This document shows, piece after piece, positions 59,107 to 64,000 of a DNA stretch of 64,000 nucleotides. Source of the DNA: Spirometra erinaceieuropaei (taxonomy: Eukaryota; Platyhelminthes; Cestoda; Diphyllobothriidea; Diphyllobothriidae); assembly GCA_902702965.1 (NCBI GenBank), contig CACRXP010000310.1:366806-430805 (forward strand), written 5' to 3'. Position 1 is the stretch's first letter. Each line of letters starts with the position of its first letter. Made by a program: the position numbers and the translations under genes. The notes beneath the pieces are model-generated. The model was not told where the DNA came from and did no database searches. It was given only the letters and a program-made list of their open reading frames with translations.

Positions 59107-59439
59107 TTGGAGTCGCTGGTTTTCCAACACCATAGACGGAAATTCTGGGCTCGGTGTGTGGATGATGCCTTCGTCGTTATCGAACGGGATCAGGTGCTGG
59201 AATTCAAACACCTCAACGCCGTCTTGCCGGACATTCAGTTTACGATGGAGGAAGAGGAAAACAACCGGCTGACCTCTCTTGATGTCCTCGTCTGCCGCAA
59301 AGATTGTGGTAGCTTAAAAACCAAAGCATTCTGGAAAGCGACAAACACGACGCAACTAATGAGTTACAACACCAACCACCCAGTCAGTCGCAAACGCAGT
59401 TGCATAAGGACGCTGTTCCAGTGTGTGGATGCACTGTAG
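59107..59439 (+). pseudogene. Penelope-like reverse transcriptase fragment (VDD box)
   Basis: 110 residues. The RT motif C region, with Cys in place of the usual Tyr before VDD. Ends at a TAG. Confidence 0.85.
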
Positions 59440-59760
59440 TGAACCGGAAGGTTGCTGAACTGCAATACCTTCGATAGGTGCATAGAGTGAATGGCTACCT
59501 GCGCAACTTCGTCAACCAATGCCTGTGCAAACGAGACGAGAGACAAAATCAAACCAGCTCCAAATTTTGGCGAGTCGTTCCGTACGTGAAGAATGTCTCG
59601 GAAGCCGTCCTTACGCCCCTTGGAATTTGAGCTGAACACAGACCGGAGGCAACCATAAGGGGCCAGATCATGAGGCCGAAAGGCCCACTGCCACGGCACG
59701 AAACGTCTAGAGTTGTTTATCGGATCTGGTTCAGTTGTGGGCAAAGAAACTACGTCGGCA
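59107..59760 (+). mobile_element. Penelope-like element, copy 1: RT C-terminal half to start of GIY-YIG
   Basis: 59,107-59,439 contains FWARCVDDAFVVIERDQVLE with the catalytic DD, PDIQFTMEEEENNRLTSLDV and NHPVSRKRSCIRTLFQC. Frameshifted remnants continue to CGQRNYVG at about 59,730-59,755, the start of the GIY-YIG endonuclease. There it breaks into unrelated sequence. Confidence 0.88.
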
Positions 59761-59839
59761 TCTTGATTAAAGTGCCCGAAGAGGAGAAACGGACCCAACT
59801 TCTGAACAGCGTCTGAACTATCACTTGTCCACGAAGCTG

Positions 59840-61200
59840 TCCTCCAAACAGTTAACGTTTAATTAGATTGGAGTGTTTCAGCACAAATCCGGAAACAGCA
59901 CAGGAGACGCGAATCCAGTGGACTTTATTGCTGTTTTAGAGGCGACACTCTCAAATACGAAGACTGCAAAACACTCCTAGAAGCCGATTCGCCAGCGAGT
60001 TCCTTCTCTCATCATATCCCACAGGCCGCGTCGAAACATCGGTCAGATGTGGTTATGTAGCCCCACCTGAAGTAAACGAACTCCAGCCGCCTGTAATACG
60101 GGACCAGTGGTAATGGGGGTTTTTACACGTGGGACGGGGAAACGCACAGGCGACGAGGTCAGGTAATTGCATGCAAAAGAAAAGCTATTGGGAATGCACG
60201 GTTGTACTTTGTAGAAAAATAGTTTCCGTAAACCCTAACCCCTAACCATAACCCCTAACCCCAGTCCAAACCAAAACCCCAGAAGTATTGTATCTATCAG
60301 GTGGAGCTACATAACCACATATTGCCGAAATTGAAGAGGGACGATGAAATTGTGATTGTCCCAGCAGACGATGGACGGGCAATCGTGATCTTGGACCAGT
60401 CAGAGTACGTAGCAAAATCTCGGGAGTTTCTAAACGATAATCATTCATACAAAGCCCTCAACTCTGGCCCCATGATAACACTAGTGGTCAAAATCAACAA
60501 GAGCCTCAATCTGATGGACAACCAACATGGATGCTCTGAAAACCACTGAAAACAGATGAAACCATAAGACGCTGTCATAGCACGTTTCTATGGTGTACCA
60601 AGTCTCCGCAAGCGAGACGCTCCCCTTAGGGCCAGTCATGGCCAGGAAGGATTCACCTGCATCCGGACTGGCTAACTGAATTGCTTAAGCATTTGAAGAA
60701 GCTGATAGAGGGCTCAGAATACCCAGCCACACATTCGACGCACTTCCTAGAAGAACTCAGAGGCCTTCTCAATGGCCCCTCGGCGAAATAATGGTATCTT
60801 TTGACGTAATCTCCCTGTTCGCCCCCATCCCTAGAACATTGGAGTCAACAGTGACCTACCAGAGAGAAAGTACTATGTGTCAGGAAGACACTCTAAAAAA
60901 TGCGATGCTTAAGCTCGTATCCCGACTTTAACGGCCATGTTAACGAGCAAATCCAGGAAACCCCGGATAGATCTACGGCCTCCGACTATCTGGATGAGGA
61001 GGTCTTGCAGGAGCTGGAAACTCGGGTCTTTCAGCCCTACAAGCCAAAATTCTGGATGTGATACGTCGGCGCTGAGACAGGAGACTTTTACACAGGTACT
61101 GAACTAGATTTTTCCCCAAATTCAATTAAAAATGGAAGAAGGATAGAACGGAGCAGTCCCTTTTCTTGATGTCCGGGTATCAGGGCAAGAACTGTTGGAC
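59840..61200 (+). mobile_element. Penelope-like element, copy 2: N-terminal RT, split by a MITE
   Basis: Upstream of the MITE, SHHIPQAASKHR is the conserved pre-RT region. After it, LKRDDEIVIVPADDGRAIVI (60,330), ARFYGVPSLRKRDAPLR (about 60,575), MVSFDVISLFAPIP (60,792, motif A Asp) and a degraded KFWM.YVGAETG (about 61,047) where VDD should be. Many stops. The catalytic VDD is lost. Confidence 0.8.
60045..60320. mobile_element. MITE with telomere-like CCCTAA tract, copy 2, inside a Penelope-like element
   Basis: Same termini as 31,718-31,981: AGATGTGGTTATGTAGCCCC at the left and the complement of ATGTGGTTATGTAG(C/T)CC at the right. The interior matches closely. The CCCTAACCCCTAACCATAAC stretch is clearer here. 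Confidence 0.87.
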
Positions 61201-62110
61201 CTATCAGTAGTGAGTGAGAAAGACGAATTTAAACCATGCATATCCCACTTTTTTCTATCTCTTATGATGCGTTCAAGTATAAGCGTAAAACGTCAGACGA
61301 TTAAGTCATCCTCCACAGAGGTTTCTTTACCTTCTCCTTCCATCTCAATAGCTGGGGTCAGCATTTCCGTTTATATCCGTAAATGTATACATTTTGCACC
61401 TGCCTGCAAAAGGCAAAAAGGCAATCTTTCTCCGTAACCATACTAGCGAAAGACTCTCCATGATACTATGTACGTCATTACTAAGTGTTTGCATAGATCC
61501 TATTATTTCGTTGTAAGTTTCAGTATAAGGTTTTCTTTATGTAACTTTGTTGAAATCGACAGCTTTAAAATAATGTGTTAAGTGTGTGCTATCTTCTAAC
61601 TTTGGATTCTAGTTGAGAAAGTTCGATATTTTTAAGGTAGACGCCATGAATGAAGGAATACGTTCTCCATACTTCTCATAAACCTTGAAAACCCCTGGAA
61701 ATAAAAGACCTTCAAAGGCAGGTTTTTTCCTCCTAACTGGAAATTTCGAATACTTCTGAACCAATCACCTACAGACTATCAATTCAGCCCTGCATATTAC
61801 CTCATTTGTGATTGAGTCAAACTTTCGCACCCTTTTTTACTTGGAAGCTTGCCCATTGTGGCACTTAACCGAACCTTTATGCAGATCACCGAACAAGTTC
61901 ACAGAAGACATAGATTTCTGCAAAGATGGCAGGCGTTAAAATCACTTTCATGTGTCGGTGGATTCATCTTGGGTGGCCAGCTCACAAGTACTGAGCATGT
62001 TGACTGGGTAACGGGATCAATGCCAATCAGTGACCTGCCTTCTTTTTGTTTCCGCGTAAGTGTTGTGTGGACATTTGACTTGCACGTTTTCATCGGGGTT
62101 TGATATTTTG
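61201..62110. other. AT-rich unassigned segment between Penelope-like parts
   Basis: No RT or endonuclease motifs. Could be an insertion separating the RT (59,840-61,200) from the GIY-YIG part (62,127 on) of one element. Confidence 0.4.
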
Positions 62111-62800
62111 CTCGTCAAGATAGACTGTGTGGGCAAAGCAACTATGTCGGAGAAACCGGAAGACTACTCCGGACGCGGTTAGCCGAGCACGCGGCAGCAG
62201 TGAGGAGGATCGACGCCCACTCCCAGGTCGCGGCTCATTCGACGGGACCCGACCACAAAGCAGAAATTCTTGCTAGAGGCGACAACCGCGTGAGCCGCGA
62301 ACTTCACGAGTCATGGTTTCACAGTCCTCAGTCAATCAACAAGCGTAACAACCTCCTCTCTCCATATTCGACACTGAGATTTAACCTAGGCAAAGCAGCT
62401 AGTCGCGAGGAGAGCGTTCAGATAGCCACTGCCCCGGTATCAACGTCGGCGAGCCAAATCATCCAAGAGTTCACACGGATGACGAAGTCCGGTAGTAAGC
62501 CATTCGGCGGCGTGCGATGAGCGTGGGAGCCGATAATTTTGACCGGCATACAGGGTCATAGCAACTGCATGGCAACGGCATACTTCAACGCCTGGCCAGT
62601 GGAGCTGTGGTGCACTCGGGAGCTGCCAACTGTGATAGGCATGTAGCGGCCTAGCAACTTCATCCTATAAATACTGCGACATCTGGGCAATCCACTACCC
62701 TTTTCTGACTCTGTATCTATTGTTAGATCCGAGTGAAAATCCGAAACTCCAGGCTAGTAAAACACTGGTTTCAGCGATCGTGTTTTCCGCCATGTTCTAC
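62110..62800 (+). mobile_element. Penelope-like element: GIY-YIG endonuclease and 3' terminal sequence
   Basis: GQSNYVGETGRLLRTRLAEH (from about 62,129) is the GIY-YIG core. ILARGDNRVSRELHESWFHS, SINKRNNLL and PYSTLRFNL are typical of the C-terminus, ending at TGA 62,518-62,520. The 3' flank has the terminal sequence that is inverted at 58,930-59,100. Confidence 0.86.
62200..62520 (+). pseudogene. Penelope-like GIY-YIG endonuclease C-terminal ORF
   Basis: 106 residues downstream of the YIG motif, in frame with it from 62,127. No intact RT is attached. Confidence 0.8.
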
Positions 62801-62919
62801 TTTACTACAGACCTTTGCTGACTGATTGGTAAGGGCTACTTCGGTTTTTATGTGAAGGTGCGTCATCTGTCCGGAGATGCATAATAGTTGGGGCTTGAGG
62901 ATCGTTAGCCTGATCCTCT

Positions 62920-63690
62920 AATTATGACCCTCCAGTCGAAATGGAGGTGCAAATTGCCAACGAGGCCGATGCGTGATCAGAATATACAGACTGACATTGC
63001 AGCCGTCTTTTGCCTCCTGTTGGCGTCGAGGTTTTAACGGCTAAGATCGCAGTGAGGGCGTGTGAGTGCAGCTTCTTTAGTCTTCTTGATATTGGCTGAC
63101 AGAGAGATTCCACTGCGACGGAGGCCTGGGTGTCCGACAAGACTAGTTTAAACCGTAATAACGTGGGCAGCTTGGACGTGTTTGTATGGATTTGACATCA
63201 ACGGTCTTGGTTTTCAGAAACACAGCTTCACTAGCTTACTGCTACATCCTTGGCTTAACAGCCTGACACTCGGCACTCGTTTGCCGGTCGCCATGCCTGT
63301 CGATTCGGCTCAGATTTCCGATTTACTTCAGAACATCTCAGTAACTTCTTCTGAGAACACCCTTGCGTCGTTGTTTCTGACCGCCTTGGAGAGCGTCTTC
63401 CATAGCAGAGTCACCTCGCCAGAGGTGCACCAACCATTTCCAGGACGTTGCTGCCTAATCTAGGTTGCATCTGCTTCATACCCAGTCGATTTCCAGATGA
63501 CATCGGGACCTGGGTTTCTGAAATCCATTCTTGCCCCATCACTTTGTACATCCTGCGAAGATAGTTGAGGTGGAGCCGATTCATTTTGCTCGCTTGGTTT
63601 TGGCACATTTTATTGGCCATTCTATTTTTTTTTACTGTCCAGCCTTTCCTTATGCTTCCACCCACCAAAAATTGCAAAGACGCAGATAGA
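62920..63690 (-). mobile_element. RTE-clade LINE, C-terminal end (degenerate)
   Basis: Minus strand. MNRLHLNYLRRMYKVMGQEW followed by a degraded LEMVGAPLARRL is the conserved region after RT in RTE elements of flatworms. Then a stretch resembling TLK.SLKRL....NWE.LA.DRP. Cys/His-rich remnants near 63,000-62,950 suggest the zinc-finger-like tail. Recognised from memory of the family, with many mutations. Confidence 0.65.
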
Positions 63691-64000
63691 TCCTGAAAAA
63701 AAGTTAACTCTTGCTAGGAGGCCAGATGGTACCATCGTTAAACATTAGTCCGTTAGAGCTCGTTCTCATGACAACGCAGACAATGTGTTAAGAGGCGCAT
63801 TCATAGCTGCGTGGTGGAGGGTCTTCCAGAGGAGACGGTCACGGAATGTGTGTGGGCAAGGATGGTCTTCTGAGCGGATGAGGTTAGGAGACAATGATTT
63901 TTGTTAGTACTACGTTTAGTTGGGACACGCGGTTTTCAACGGAACAGGAGGACGCAGGGTTAGATCGAAGTCTATGCTGATGGGAGCGAGGTCAGGCGGG
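63691..64000. other. Window end: possibly further RTE sequence
   Basis: Just upstream of the RTE C-terminus on its strand. No clear motif by eye. Confidence 0.35.

Overview
This window looks like nuclear DNA of a flatworm, most likely a pseudophyllidean (diphyllobothriid) tapeworm. The phylum call rests on one animal gene with very large repeat-filled introns, and on a repeat load of CR1/Jockey-like LINEs, RTE, BEL/Pao and Penelope-like elements of the type I know from tapeworm genomes. The order is likely and the genus is unproven. There are no bacterial-style operons, rRNA genes or CRISPR arrays.

The only host gene I can support is a lysine-specific histone demethylase 1 (KDM1A/LSD1) orthologue on the + strand, from about 22,862 to 46,247. 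I reconstructed 11 coding exons, including an 82-base exon at 30,166-30,247. All ten exon junctions keep the reading frame. The product is about 1,171 residues from the first methionine (human: 852). It has an acidic N-terminus, a SWIRM domain, a split FAD-dependent amine oxidase domain, a Tower with a large low-complexity insertion, and the conserved catalytic lysine. One intron appears to use a GC-AG splice pair.

Layout: 1-1,040, an unclassified dispersed repeat. 1,041-21,270, dense and often nested retroelements: LINEs on both strands, a BEL/Pao element split by a LINE, an RTE fragment, and a LINE whose FADD box is split by another LINE; two foldback elements sit inside one LINE. 21,270-22,861, gene-upstream DNA. 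22,862-46,247, KDM1A, whose introns carry a foldback element holding two divergent tRNA-like sequences, a roughly 0.8-1.1 kb repeat present twice, a MITE with telomere-like CCCTAA repeats, and large ACT and CCA microsatellites. 46,248-64,000, more repeats: a LINE, a tRNA-Arg-derived SINE family, further foldback elements, Penelope-like elements with GIY-YIG domains, and an RTE 3' end.

The most striking non-gene signal is a family of long palindromic elements, with at least six copies or half-copies. Their termini begin CAGT next to TA, suggesting Tc1/mariner-type mobilisation without any visible transposase. Nearly every retroelement reading frame is broken, so these are relics. Boundaries given for repeats are approximate, because they come from eye alignment.
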